From: Paenibacillus gorillae
GTDB lineage: Bacteria > Bacillota > Bacilli > Paenibacillales > Paenibacillaceae
Length of the DNA stretch: 64,000 bases
Reading direction: 5' to 3'
Assembly: GCF_000513275.1 (NCBI RefSeq)
Contig: NZ_CBVJ010000076.1
Coordinates: 32,698-96,697, forward strand
The translations under genes and the position numbers were made by a program. The notes beneath the pieces are model-generated. The model was given only the letters and a program-made list of their open reading frames with translations, had not been told where the DNA came from and did no database searches. This document shows, piece by piece, positions 37,823-46,054 of the stretch; within the stretch, counting starts at the first letter, position 1, and each line of letters opens with the position of its first letter.

Positions 37823-38106
37823 GCCAAATCCCTCCCTTCCCCGTTGTTCTATAGTTTATTCGCTTTAAATCTATTTGCTTGTTTGTTTGTCCGATAGGAA
37901 TGGGAATGGATATGGGTATATGTTGGAGAAGGCGGGGGGTTATTCTCGCATAGTCTATTTAGTACGAACATATTGTCTTCCTGATGGAAATCGCATACAA
38001 TTACTGCATATTGCAGGGAGTGAAGCACACCCCGGCCTTGGCGTATTTGACGCTTTAGGCCCGGGTGTTTTTTTATTCCCCAGATTATCATTGAGGAGGC
38101 GTTGAG
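37823..38106. other. divergent intergenic region with terminator-like leader
   Basis: 284 bases between two divergent genes. It holds the ribosome sites of both, and on the plus strand a strong terminator 33 bases before the nuclease gene (separate entry). An open frame from 37920 overlaps it but has no ribosome site. Confidence 0.5.
38028..38074 (+). terminator. terminator inside the leader of the Vsr-like gene
   Basis: Stem CACCCCGGCCT (38028-38038) with AGGCCCGGGTG (38057-38067), 10 of 11 paired, then seven T. No gene on the plus strand ends here, so it may be an attenuator or end a small RNA. Confidence 0.65.
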
Positions 38107-38772
38107 ATGCATTACGAACTATCCCGATTTGTTGAAGCCTATGAACGCGAAGCTGTGCAGAATGGCAAGCTTCGCAGCAAGCTGGGCCGAATGGAACTGC
38201 TGTTTCTGGAGCAGGTATGGGGCCCTGCCTTTAACTACCGTTACGAAGGATTAACGGCGGAATTCCCTTTTCGCGATTATAAGGGGGGCCAGCGTTTTGC
38301 CGATTTTGTGTATACCCGTAATGGCACTCGCTTACTAGTTGAGGTAGACGGATTTACCACTCATGCGCGGGATATTAACCACGGCGAATTTAACGATCAC
38401 CTGTCGCGTCAGAACGATCTGATCCTTTCAGGATGGCTGCTGCTTCGTTTTTCCGCTTGGCAAGTCGAGCATCAGCCCGAGCGCTGCCGCCAGACGCTTA
38501 TGCAAGCTATCGGCTACTGGTGGTCTCGGACATACGGCCCCCAAAGCGGTGATCATCTTCAGCTATGGGAAATCAAAAAGCAGCTCATTACCCAGTTCGC
38601 TATAAGCAGGGATGGTAAAATCCGGCCAGACGATGTTGCCAAGCTTTTTCAAATTTCAAATCGGACGGCGGGCAACTGGCTGCGCAAACTATTGGATGAG
38701 GGAATGCTTACATGCGCCTCTCCCGATGCGAAACGGATTACCTGCTATCATCTGAACAACTTTGTTGAGTAA
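38107..38772 (+). CDS. DUF559/Vsr-like PD-(D/E)xK nuclease-fold protein with C-terminal winged helix
   Basis: A 221-residue protein. Middle part shows the very-short-patch-repair-like core: RFADFVY, LLVEVDGFTTHARD (candidate catalytic E-x-D) and RQNDLILSGWLLLRFSAWQV. The last 60 residues (KIRPDDVAKLFQISNRTAGNWLRKLLDEG) form a winged HTH, an unusual addition. GAGGAGG precedes ATG. DNA nicking or restriction-type activity is possible but unproven; it may act as DNA-binding regulator. Confidence 0.7.
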   Translation: MHYELSRFVEAYEREAVQNGKLRSKLGRMELLFLEQVWGPAFNYRYEGLTAEFPFRDYKGGQRFADFVYTRNGTRLLVEVDGFTTHARDINHGEFNDHLSRQNDLILSGWLLLRFSAWQVEHQPERCRQTLMQAIGYWWSRTYGPQSGDHLQLWEIKKQLITQFAISRDGKIRPDDVAKLFQISNRTAGNWLRKLLDEGMLTCASPDAKRITCYHLNNFVE

Positions 38773-39178
38773 TGGAGAGTACGCGCCATGTTATCTTCGC
38801 ACCCCAAACATATCAAGTTTGCAGTTCAAGCTGCTTAAAGAAATCTCCTTCGCTGTATCATGATATTTTTTCTTTAATTTATATGGGGATTGGCTCTTTT
38901 TGCTTGCTTCTAGGGATATAAGTGAAGTTTTTTCTCTATTGCGAAATCAATTTCCGCTACTGTTTACTTTTATACCTTAAAACTTCGTTTCACGATAAAC
39001 AGGGTCTAATTAGAGAAAACAATGACATAATAAAGTAACTTTTTGCGCTAGGTATGTTCAGTATGCGGATTTGCCATCAGTAGAGGGCAGAGGCAAAGAT
39101 AAATTACTTTTAAAGACCAATATGCCTACGCTTCAGCGTGCAGGCGTACATGCCCCCCAGAGCACCGGCCAGCGCACA
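38773..39178. other. intergenic region without recognised gene
   Basis: About 400 AT-rich bases. Only a weak imperfect hairpin (GCCT...AGGC with CGC-TTCA-GCG inside, near 39124-39146) was seen. No ribosome site plus frame, tRNA or riboswitch found by eye. Confidence 0.5.
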
Positions 39179-39179
39179 T

Positions 39180-39219
39180 AAAAAAAGAAGAGGTTGTCCC
39201 CTCCCGGGACAACCTCTTC
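39180..39219 (-). terminator. terminator of the infC-rpmI-rplT operon
   Basis: Perfect 14-bp stem (39187-39200 with 39206-39219), 5-base loop, then seven U on the minus strand. Confidence 0.93.
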
Positions 39220-39237
39220 GATATCGCTTAGTCAATA

Positions 39238-39598
39238 CTAAGCGTTGATTTTCGCTTTTGCAACGCCTGCAAGGGAGTTGAACGAGTTGATGTCGTTAAC
39301 AGCCAGGTCAGCAAGCATTTTGCGGTTTACTTCTACGCCAGCCAGTTTCAAGCCGTACATGAATTTGTTGTACGACAAGCCGTTCAGGCGAGCAGCCGCG
39401 TTGATACGAACGATCCACAGTCTGCGGAAGTCGCGCTTTTTTCGCACGACGGTCACGGTAAGCATACAGCAGGGATTTACCTACTTGCTCCTTCGCTGTT
39501 TTAAACAGACGATGTTTCGAACCGAAATAACCTTTAGCTAGCTTTAGAATTCTTTTCCGACGACGAGTGCGGACAAAACCGCCTTTAACTCTTGCCAT
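39238..39598 (-). CDS. rplT: 50S ribosomal protein L20, frameshifted by one extra base
   Basis: The frame from 39598 gives [21 protein letters not shown] and continues to RDRRAKK; from there the true sequence ([19 protein letters not shown]... to AKINA) lies in the next frame ending at 39238. The A-run at 39437-39442 has six A; five restore a normal 119-residue L20. L20 is an early 23S rRNA assembly protein and represses its own operon. As the gene is essential, the shift is most likely a sequencing error. Confidence 0.95.
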
Positions 39599-39650
39599 GA
39601 GTGGAAACCTCCTGTAAGTTGAATTTGCTTTTTATAATGGTCGTACAATA

Positions 39651-39851
39651 CTATTTCAGGTTAGCGAGACCTTGCTGAATGCGGCGAACGTCGCCAGCAG
39701 CCATAAGCGGTTGGCCAGCAAGTACACGTTTTTGACGTCCCGATTTGTGGGACAGCAAGTGGTTGCGGTACGCTTTATAGCGTTTTACTTTACCAGTACC
39801 GGTAATTTTGAAGCGGTCTTTCAGACTGCTGTGTGTTTTCATCTTAGGCAT
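39651..39851 (-). CDS. rpmI: 50S ribosomal protein L35
   Basis: A 66-residue protein beginning MPKMKTHSSLKDRFKITGTG, the standard L35 sequence and length. GGGAGGA precedes ATG. Middle gene of the infC-rpmI-rplT operon. Confidence 0.97.
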   Translation of the reverse strand: MPKMKTHSSLKDRFKITGTGKVKRYKAYRNHLLSHKSGRQKRVLAGQPLMAAGDVRRIQQGLANLK

Positions 39852-39871
39852 GTCGTTTATCCTCCCTTAAA

Positions 39872-40387
39872 TTAAGTGTTGCTTTTTGGTGCCAAAATCA
39901 TAATCATGCTCCGGCCTTCCAGCTTCGGTGCACGTTCAACGCTGCATATTTCGGCAACCTCTTGCGACAGACGGTCCAGAATCTTCTGGCCGATCGACGC
40001 ATGGGCGATTTCACGCCCACGGAACCGAACGGAAGCTTTGACCTTGTCGCCTTCATTCAAAAATTTCACGACGTTACGGAATTTCGTCTGGTAGTCATGC
40101 TCATCGATATTCGCACGGAACCAAACTTCCTTCAAGTCGACGATTTTTTGATTTTTGCGAGCTTCCTTCTCTTTCTTCTGCTGCTCATAACGGAATTTGC
40201 CGTAGTCCATAATGCGACATACCGGCGGCTTAGCCGTAGGAGCGACGTTCACCAGATCCAGGTTTAAATCAATTGCCATTTGCATAGCATCACGAATTGA
40301 TTTAATGCCGATTTGCTCACCTTCTGCGCCAACAAGGCGTACTTCTCTAGCCCGGATCTCATCGTTGATTTGATGTTCTCTGCTAAT
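39872..40387 (-). CDS. infC: translation initiation factor IF-3 with ATT start
   Basis: A 171-residue IF-3. No ATG or GTG exists at the expected N terminus; reading upstream from the first ATG (40285) the frame continues without stop through SREHQINDEIRAREVRLVG to an ATT at 40387, with GGAGGT eight bases before it. An AUU start is the known device by which IF-3, which rejects non-standard starts, limits its own synthesis. N-domain residues 1-75, linker, C-domain with RGREIAHASIGQ. First gene of the operon. Confidence 0.93.
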   Translation of the reverse strand: MSREHQINDEIRAREVRLVGAEGEQIGIKSIRDAMQMAIDLNLDLVNVAPTAKPPVCRIMDYGKFRYEQQKKEKEARKNQKIVDLKEVWFRANIDEHDYQTKFRNVVKFLNEGDKVKASVRFRGREIAHASIGQKILDRLSQEVAEICSVERAPKLEGRSMIMILAPKSNT

Positions 40388-40433
40388 AACGTGCCACCTC
40401 CAAAGTGGAATAATCGTTTATAGTTACAAGAAA

Positions 40434-40464
40434 ATAAAAAATGCGGGTTCACGCGAACCCGCAT
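40434..40464 (-). terminator. attenuator terminator in the infC leader
   Basis: Perfect 10-bp stem ATGCGGGTTC/GAACCCGCAT with 4-base loop, then UUUUUUAUUUU on the minus strand, about 45 bases before the infC start. Part of the L20-type leader. Confidence 0.8.
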
Positions 40465-40598
40465 TCCATAACCGTTCTCAGCATTTCATAACGAAATGTT
40501 CGATAACAATCGATTATCGCAAACCAGTCAGCGTTGCCGAAAGGTGAGAAGCGGGTGCTTCTTCTTGTGCGTACTATTCATCTTTTCAAAACTGCTAC
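40465..40598 (-). ncRNA. L20-type autoregulatory leader of infC-rpmI-rplT
   Basis: About 130 bases of leader between promoter and attenuator. It contains GCACCCGCTTCTCACC and an inverted repeat around CGATAATCGATTGTTATCG. In Bacillales L20 binds such a leader and favours termination; assignment rests on position and layout. Confidence 0.6.
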
Positions 40599-40604
40599 CG
40601 AGTT

Positions 40605-40634
40605 AATATATCATAGCTGTCATATGGGTGTCAA
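40605..40634 (-). promoter_or_regulatory. promoter of infC-rpmI-rplT
   Basis: Minus strand -35 TTGACA (40629-40634), 18-bp spacer, -10 TATATT (40605-40610), immediately after the glycosyltransferase stop. Confidence 0.75.
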
Positions 40635-40639
40635 CCCTT

Positions 40640-41878
40640 TTACAACTGCTTGCTTTGTACTTCTTCCAGCCGGATAACACGCGTGTGCTGCGTATGGCTC
40701 CACTTCTTGTTGTTTTGCGTGAAAAAGGCGTGAACCGTAATCGGCCACCACGACAGTGTGAACAACAGGAACGTCGGAATCCGCAGGTACAGCTTCCAGT
40801 CGACTTTCGCCATGTACATCGAAAGCGGGATTTGCGTGAATATATACAGCATGTACGGGATGCTCAGCCATATCGGCAGCATGTTGTATACCGAAGTCAC
40901 ATTGTCGCCGCCGGACAAGAAGATATCGCCCCAGACGATCGTTGTGATGAAAAAGCCGGCCAGATAGTTATAAGCATTGAAAACATACAGCGCAGCGTCG
41001 ATCTTCGTCCAGCTGCCTTCTTTAATGCCCTGCCACAACAGCGGCAGCATATATTTGCGGGTAACGTCGAAATGGCCTTGCATCCAGCGCAGCCGCTGAC
41101 GTGCGGAAGCTTGGAACGTGATCGGCTTTTCGTCAAATACTTTCGCTTCAAAGTTGAATTTCGGATAGATGCCCCTTTTAATACAACGAACTGTGAACTC
41201 CAGATCCTCTACGAGGCTCGTTGCACCCCAGCCCATTTCCTTCAGCAGCTTGGCTTCAAAGCACATACCGGTGCCGCCCAAAAAGTTAGCGAGCTTCAAG
41301 TTCGTGCGCGGCAGCTGCCACAACCGGTTGCAGAACCAGTAGTTGATCGCATTCGCGGAGCTAACCCACGAGTCGTTCGGGTTCTTCGTATCCAAGTAAC
41401 CTTGAATGACGCGGTTTCCGTTGCAAAGATCGTTGTTCATGTACTGCAGGAAGTCGGTTGCCACCAGGTTGTCAGCGTCAAAAATACAAACGCCATCATA
41501 GTTTTTCGGCATCTTCCACAGCTCTTTAAGCATCCACTCCACAGCGTAGCCTTTGCCGCGCTGATTCGTGTTCACCCGTTCACAGGCGTAGACGCCGTCA
41601 TAGCTGTTCACGACTTTGACCGTTCCGTCTGTGCAGTTGTCGCAAATGACGAAAATATCGTACAGCTCGCGAGGGTATTTCATTTTCAGCAAATTCTCGA
41701 TTAATGCACCAACGACTTGCTCTTCATTATGGGCCGCGATAAGCAGTGCGAATTTCTTTTGCGGCGCATGGGATAAATCCTCTTTCTTCCTGCTCCAGCC
41801 GAAAAACGTTAGAAACAGCTGATACAGACCTAACAATGCAAAGCCGATTTGAAACACAAACATTATCGTATTGAACAT
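40640..41878 (-). CDS. membrane family 2 glycosyltransferase
   Basis: A 412-residue processive-type GT2: one N-terminal span (1-25), GT-A domain with LLIAAHNEE, CDNCTDGT, the DAD motif in CIFDADN, VEDLEF and the QxxRW motif QRLRWMQGH, then three or four C-terminal spans. This set is that of hyaluronan/cellulose-synthase-like enzymes, making or exporting a cell-surface polysaccharide or glycolipid. AAGGGGGCAG precedes ATG. Product unknown; no partner gene adjacent. Confidence 0.88.
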   Translation of the reverse strand: MFNTIMFVFQIGFALLGLYQLFLTFFGWSRKKEDLSHAPQKKFALLIAAHNEEQVVGALIENLLKMKYPRELYDIFVICDNCTDGTVKVVNSYDGVYACERVNTNQRGKGYAVEWMLKELWKMPKNYDGVCIFDADNLVATDFLQYMNNDLCNGNRVIQGYLDTKNPNDSWVSSANAINYWFCNRLWQLPRTNLKLANFLGGTGMCFEAKLLKEMGWGATSLVEDLEFTVRCIKRGIYPKFNFEAKVFDEKPITFQASARQRLRWMQGHFDVTRKYMLPLLWQGIKEGSWTKIDAALYVFNAYNYLAGFFITTIVWGDIFLSGGDNVTSVYNMLPIWLSIPYMLYIFTQIPLSMYMAKVDWKLYLRIPTFLLFTLSWWPITVHAFFTQNNKKWSHTQHTRVIRLEEVQSKQL

Positions 41879-42454
41879 TCGGTACTGCCCCCTTGAGACC
41901 CCTTTTTAATTGCTTGTTCTGATCACCGTCGTACATGCCCAAAAGAAATGCCGGCGGCCCCGACAAGCTCTTTATTACTCTCTCTCTTGTCTGTGTACAG
42001 CGCTTTATCTATTTGGAAGCGTTCTGCGACCTATCTGATTTTCCACACAATGACCATCTTTGTCAAAACCGTAATTTGCCGCCAATATGCATTTTCCAAC
42101 CGGAAAAACGCTTCCATGGCGCATCAATATCACAATTACCTCCTTTTGCGGCGCGTCGCCCTTATTTTCATCCATTTGCTGATTTTTTAGCACTTCCGAC
42201 CTTACATACGAGAAAAGTTGCGAAAAAGTTTCTAACCCTGCGGACGGCGTATTGTGTCGAAACCGTGAACCGGATGACCCTGAAGGCCTAGTCTTCCATA
42301 TAAGCTTTACCAATCGGGCCGTTTTGTAATACGTAAAGCCTTCATATAAATTTCAAATACACAACTTATTATTTTTTAAACATTTTCGTCGTAATATCGG
42401 GTATAATGTGTGCGAATCGAGCTTTGCCCTCGATGATTTATTAGGAGGATACGG
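41879..42454. other. 576-bp divergent region between glycosyltransferase and PAP2 genes
   Basis: It contains a candidate small minus-strand frame with a very strong ribosome site (42005-42133), a weak minus promoter (TTGACA 42061-42066 with GAAAAT 42038-42043) and a plus-strand TATAAT near 42402 that could serve the PAP2 gene. Confidence 0.4.
42005..42133 (-). CDS. possible 42-residue small protein or leader peptide
   Basis: AAAGGAGGT (42138-42146) is followed by in-frame GTG (42133), TTG (42127) and ATG (42124). The product would be about 39-42 residues, MRHGSVFPVGKCILAANYGF then DKDGHCVENQIGRR, without known motif. The gene lies 126 bases above the glycosyltransferase start. Only the ribosome site supports it. 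Confidence 0.3.
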   Translation of the reverse strand: MILMRHGSVFPVGKCILAANYGFDKDGHCVENQIGRRTLPNR

Positions 42455-43015
42455 ATGAGACGAATGATAGAATGGCTGAGAACCCGCGAACAGGAGTTCA
42501 TCGTCTGGGCGAATCAACGGCGGGGGCACAGAAGGTTGCACCGATGGCTGGGCAAATGGCTGTCTACGGTAACCCATATGGGCGGTGCTACGTTCACCGT
42601 TTTGAGCTCGCTGCTCTTCGCGCTCCTCGCTCCGGCTCCTTGGAACACAACGGGCTGGCATTGCTTTACCGCAGTCGTTATCAGTCATTTTCCTGTGTTT
42701 ATCGTAAAAAGAAAATTCAAGAGGCTGCGCCCTTATCAGGCGCTGGAGGGAATGAATACGGGCAGGAAGCCGCTAGTGGACTCCTCTTTCCCTTCCGGTC
42801 ATACGACCGCTATCTTTGCTTGGCTCATACCGCTGGTTGCGGCGAGCGGCCCCTGGTTCGTCATCGCGCTTCCAGTTGCGGTAATTATCGGGGTATCGGT
42901 GGGCTGGTCGAGGATGTATCTGGGCCTGCATTATCCTTCCGACGTGGCCGTCGGCGCGCTTATCGGCACGCTGACAGCCATCGCGGTCGAATATAACTGG
43001 GTGACTCCGATCTAG
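42455..43015 (+). CDS. PAP2-family membrane phosphatase (BcrC/PgpB-like)
   Basis: A 186-residue membrane protein with all three acid-phosphatase motifs: KRKFKRLRP, PSGH and SRMYLGLHYPSD. About five spans. Such small PAP2 proteins in Bacilli recycle undecaprenyl pyrophosphate or act on phosphatidylglycerol phosphate. TTAGGAGGA precedes ATG. Which lipid is used cannot be told. Confidence 0.88.
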   Translation: MRRMIEWLRTREQEFIVWANQRRGHRRLHRWLGKWLSTVTHMGGATFTVLSSLLFALLAPAPWNTTGWHCFTAVVISHFPVFIVKRKFKRLRPYQALEGMNTGRKPLVDSSFPSGHTTAIFAWLIPLVAASGPWFVIALPVAVIIGVSVGWSRMYLGLHYPSDVAVGALIGTLTAIAVEYNWVTPI

Positions 43016-43051
43016 CTTCATTCTGGAGTTCCAGCTCAATGTCGCTTACTG

Positions 43052-43834
43052 TTACTCCGTTTCTTCCCCATCGGCTTGCCCTGCGGCTTCCGCAGCTTCA
43101 GCGGCTTCCGCAGCCGCCGCTTCACGGCTCGCAGCCTCTCGCTTGCTGGTACGGTATTGCTCCAGCGCGGTTTCGCCGATCACGGCCTCTAGCCGGTAGA
43201 TCGGCTGGCCTTTGCCCATGAACTTCATTTCATATTCGGTGAACACGAGATCCTCTCGCGGTCCGTCCTTATGAAGGTGAAGCGAAATGTTGCGAAGCTG
43301 CATTTCGACTTCGGCAAAGCTGTTCAGTGAAAACTCGAATAGAGACTGCGAATCAGTCTTAAAATGAATCTCACCGCGCTCGTTCAGCAGCTGCGCATAT
43401 TTCGCGAGAAAACGCGGATGTGTCAGTCTGCGGCGGGCGTGTTTTCCTTTTGGCCATGGATCGCTGAAATTCAGATGAATCCGCTCTAATTCTCCCGGCT
43501 CGAACATATTCTCGATATGCTCGATATTCGCACGGAGCAGCGCCAGATTAGGCGGGCTTTCTTCCCCTTTTTCCTCCCATACCGCTCGAGCCTTCTCGCT
43601 GGCACGGCGAATCAATTCGTCATACATATCGACACCGATAAAGTTAATTTCCGGATTGCGGGCGCTCATATGGCTGATAAATCTGCCTTTGCCCATACCC
43701 AGCTCGATATAGATCGGATTGTCATTGCCGAAAAACTCGCGCCACTTGCCTTTATGCGGGGCGGCGTCCAATACGACCAACTCCGGCTGCGCTTCTATGC
43801 TTTCACGTATTCCTTTTCTTCCTCTTAGACGCAT
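43052..43834 (-). CDS. trmB: tRNA (guanine-N7-)-methyltransferase TrmB
   Basis: A 260-residue SAM methyltransferase: YIELGMGKGRFI (motif I), FIGVDMYDELI, and the family hallmark INFSDPWPKGKHARRRLTHPRFL-type stretch at about residue 120, here HLNFSDPWPKGKHARRRL. It makes m7G46 in tRNAs. The C-terminal 35 residues are an Ala/Glu-rich tail absent from B. subtilis TrmB. TAGGAGGAC precedes ATG. Confidence 0.95.
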   Translation of the reverse strand: MRLRGRKGIRESIEAQPELVVLDAAPHKGKWREFFGNDNPIYIELGMGKGRFISHMSARNPEINFIGVDMYDELIRRASEKARAVWEEKGEESPPNLALLRANIEHIENMFEPGELERIHLNFSDPWPKGKHARRRLTHPRFLAKYAQLLNERGEIHFKTDSQSLFEFSLNSFAEVEMQLRNISLHLHKDGPREDLVFTEYEMKFMGKGQPIYRLEAVIGETALEQYRTSKREAASREAAAAEAAEAAEAAGQADGEETE

Positions 43835-43923
43835 ACTGATCTTGTCCTCCTAGACTCCATTAAACTGATTCTTATTTTGCCCCAAGACCGCCTCCCATGT
43901 AAAGGGTTGACGGCAAATAGAAA

Positions 43924-43945
43924 AGCCGCAGGAGACCCTGCGGCT
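43924..43945 (-). terminator. terminator of the small gene at 43963
   Basis: Stem AGCCGCAGG/CCTGCGGCT with 4-base loop, followed by UUUU on the minus strand. Confidence 0.7.
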
Positions 43946-43962
43946 AATTTGCGAATATGGAA

Positions 43963-44169
43963 TTAGGTGAGCATCTGGTAATTGATCGGGCTGCCGCTCG
44001 GCTCGATTTCGAACGTCTCCTCGAGCACCTCGTTCAGTTTTTTGCGTGCCGACACTTCTAGATGATGATTATTGGGAAAGCGGACGCCGCTAAGCACCAT
44101 CAGCTCTTTCACCGTTAACTCAACCGTAACTTTCTCATCGCCATGCGGAATTTTAGTCGTTTGACTCAT
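43963..44169 (-). CDS. small conserved-looking hypothetical protein
   Basis: A 68-residue protein without recognised family. GAGGTGATATGA precedes the ATG, a terminator follows, and sequence is balanced and acidic/basic mixed (VTVELTVKELMVLSGVRF, RKKLNEVLEETFEIE), so a real gene is likely. No membrane span. Confidence 0.65.
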   Translation of the reverse strand: MSQTTKIPHGDEKVTVELTVKELMVLSGVRFPNNHHLEVSARKKLNEVLEETFEIEPSGSPINYQMLT

Positions 44170-44438
44170 TTCATATCACCTCATCGATTTTTTATACAGC
44201 ATTTCCAGTTAATCGACGTTCTATGACAATCGCTACGATTAAGGCATGTAAGGTTTTTTTATTGTCTTTTCACACTTTTAATATAACAGATGATGTAAGG
44301 TTTATCAAGCCTATTTTTCTTGAAAACGTTTTATTTTTCCAGCTAATTTTAACCAGTACCTGAAGCAATCCGGCATGGCATTTCAACGCGATTTCCGATA
44401 AAATAGAGGGGCAGCCTTTCAAGGAAGAAGGAGAATGA

Positions 44439-45398
44439 ATGAACGCATTGCAAATGACGCCTCAGCAGCCGCAGCTGTGGGGCGATAAACGATTTCATAC
44501 ATGGAATTACGAGATGCGCGAGCAGTTCGGCGGCAAGGTGTTCAAAGTCATGCTCGACGCGGGCTTTACTTGTCCCAACCGTGACGGCACGATCGCCAAA
44601 GGCGGCTGCACGTTCTGCAGCGCGCGGGGATCAGGCGATTTTGCAGGCAGACGCCGTGACGATCTGGTCACGCAGTTCAATACGATTCGCGACCGCCAGC
44701 ATTTGAAATGGCCGGATGCCAAGTACATCGGCTACTTTCAAGCTTATACCAATACTTACGCGCCGGTTGAAGAGCTGCGCGAGTATTATGAAGAGATTTT
44801 ACAGCAGCCGGGAGTTGTTGGATTATCCATCGCAACCCGCCCCGATTGTTTGCCCGATGACGTCGTGGACTACTTGGCCGAGTTGAACGAGCGGACTTAC
44901 CTCTGGGTTGAAATGGGTCTTCAGACGATTCATGAATCGACCTCGACGCTGATTAACCGGGCCCATGACACCGAATGCTATCTGGATGCGGTACGCCGGC
45001 TGCGTGAGCGCGGCATTCGCGTCTGTGCCCATATTATCTACGGCCTGCCGCAAGAAACACATGAAATGATGCTGGATACCGGCCGCGCCGTCGCACAGAT
45101 GGACGTACAGGGGATCAAAATCCACCTGCTTCACCTCATGCGCAAGACACCGATGGTTCGCCAGTACGAAGCTGGACTGCTTCGTTTCCTGGAGCAGGAC
45201 GAATATGTGAAGCTCATTGTCGATTCGCTGGAGTTTTTGCCGCCGGAGATGATCGTTCATCGTCTAACTGGCGACGCGCCTCGCGATTTGCTGATTGGAC
45301 CCACCTGGAGCCTGAAGAAATGGGAAGTGCTCAATGCCATCGACGACGAGCTGAAACGCCGCGATACTTGGCAAGGCAAGCTCTGGGGGAACAGCTAG
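44439..45398 (+). CDS. ytqA: YtqA-like radical SAM protein
   Basis: A 319-residue radical SAM enzyme of the TIGR01212/YhcC-YtqA group, related to the Elp3 radical domain. The Fe-S cysteines lie in CPNRDGTIAKGGCTFC near residue 43, followed by GLSIATRPDCLPDDV and WVEMGLQTIHE. AAGGAGAATGA precedes ATG. The gene ends one base before ytqB, as in B. subtilis (ytqA-ytqB). Probably modifies RNA; the substrate is not established here. Confidence 0.9.
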   Translation: MNALQMTPQQPQLWGDKRFHTWNYEMREQFGGKVFKVMLDAGFTCPNRDGTIAKGGCTFCSARGSGDFAGRRRDDLVTQFNTIRDRQHLKWPDAKYIGYFQAYTNTYAPVEELREYYEEILQQPGVVGLSIATRPDCLPDDVVDYLAELNERTYLWVEMGLQTIHESTSTLINRAHDTECYLDAVRRLRERGIRVCAHIIYGLPQETHEMMLDTGRAVAQMDVQGIKIHLLHLMRKTPMVRQYEAGLLRFLEQDEYVKLIVDSLEFLPPEMIVHRLTGDAPRDLLIGPTWSLKKWEVLNAIDDELKRRDTWQGKLWGNS

Positions 45399-45399
45399 C

Positions 45400-45984
45400 A
45401 TGGGTTTCCTCTCTGTCCTGAGCATGGCTCATAAATGGATTGGCGAGCGGACGAGCTCTGGCGATATCGTTATCGACGCTACCGCAGGCGGCGGCGTTGA
45501 TACGCTGGCGCTGGCTTCTCTGGTGGGATCTGGAGGAACCGTGTACGCTTTCGATATTCAACAGGAGGCGCTAGATCGGACGCAGGAACGGCTTGCCGCC
45601 TTGGAACCGGAAGGCCGGCTGCCCAGGCTCCGGCTGCTGCTTCAAAGCCATGCCGAAATGGCCGCGGCTGTAGATGACGACGCGCATGGGAAAGTGGCGG
45701 CTGTCATGTTCAACCTCGGCTATTTGCCGGGAGGCGATGAATCTGTCATTACGCAGCCAGAGACGACTATTAATGCTTTAGACGCTGCGTTGTCGCTTCT
45801 CCGCCCCGGAGGCATCGTTACCTGCGTGCTTTACCCTGGACATCCTGGCGGTGAACTGGAAGCCGCAGCCGTTGAAGCTTGGGCTTCACAGCTGCCGGGT
45901 TCCCTCGCGGCTGCCGTCGTCTATCGGCAGCCGCAGCGAACAACCGCACCTTATCTGGTAGCCGTCGAGAGAAGACAGCGCTAG
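45400..45984 (+). CDS. ytqB: YtqB-like class I SAM-dependent methyltransferase
   Basis: A 194-residue methyltransferase: IVIDATAGGGVDTLALA (motif I), VYAFDIQQEAL, MFNLGYLPGGD (catalytic-type motif IV region of the YtqB/rRNA methylase family), then GIVTCVLYPGHPGG. Coupled to ytqA by a one-base gap. YtqB homologues (MnmM) methylate the 5-aminomethyl-2-thiouridine at the tRNA wobble position together with the upstream modification enzymes; this family assignment is from memory. Confidence 0.88.
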   Translation: MGFLSVLSMAHKWIGERTSSGDIVIDATAGGGVDTLALASLVGSGGTVYAFDIQQEALDRTQERLAALEPEGRLPRLRLLLQSHAEMAAAVDDDAHGKVAAVMFNLGYLPGGDESVITQPETTINALDAALSLLRPGGIVTCVLYPGHPGGELEAAAVEAWASQLPGSLAAAVVYRQPQRTTAPYLVAVERRQR

Positions 45985-46054
45985 ACTGCTAATTAACAGT
46001 TTAACAACACAATCAATTGCTATTAAACAAACCAACAAACAGGGAGAGAAATTC

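Noticed and set aside
37920..38105. Small plus-strand frame before the Vsr-like gene
   Set aside because: No ribosome site, contains the terminator stem, overlaps the start of the real gene.
40640..41704. Large plus-strand frame of 358 codons
   Set aside because: Antisense to the well-supported GT2 glycosyltransferase with DAD and QRLRW motifs; no ribosome site.
42281..42345. c-di-GMP-type riboswitch before the PAP2 gene
   Set aside because: Only partial repeats GCTTTAC/GTAAAGC; none of the conserved aptamer words were found.
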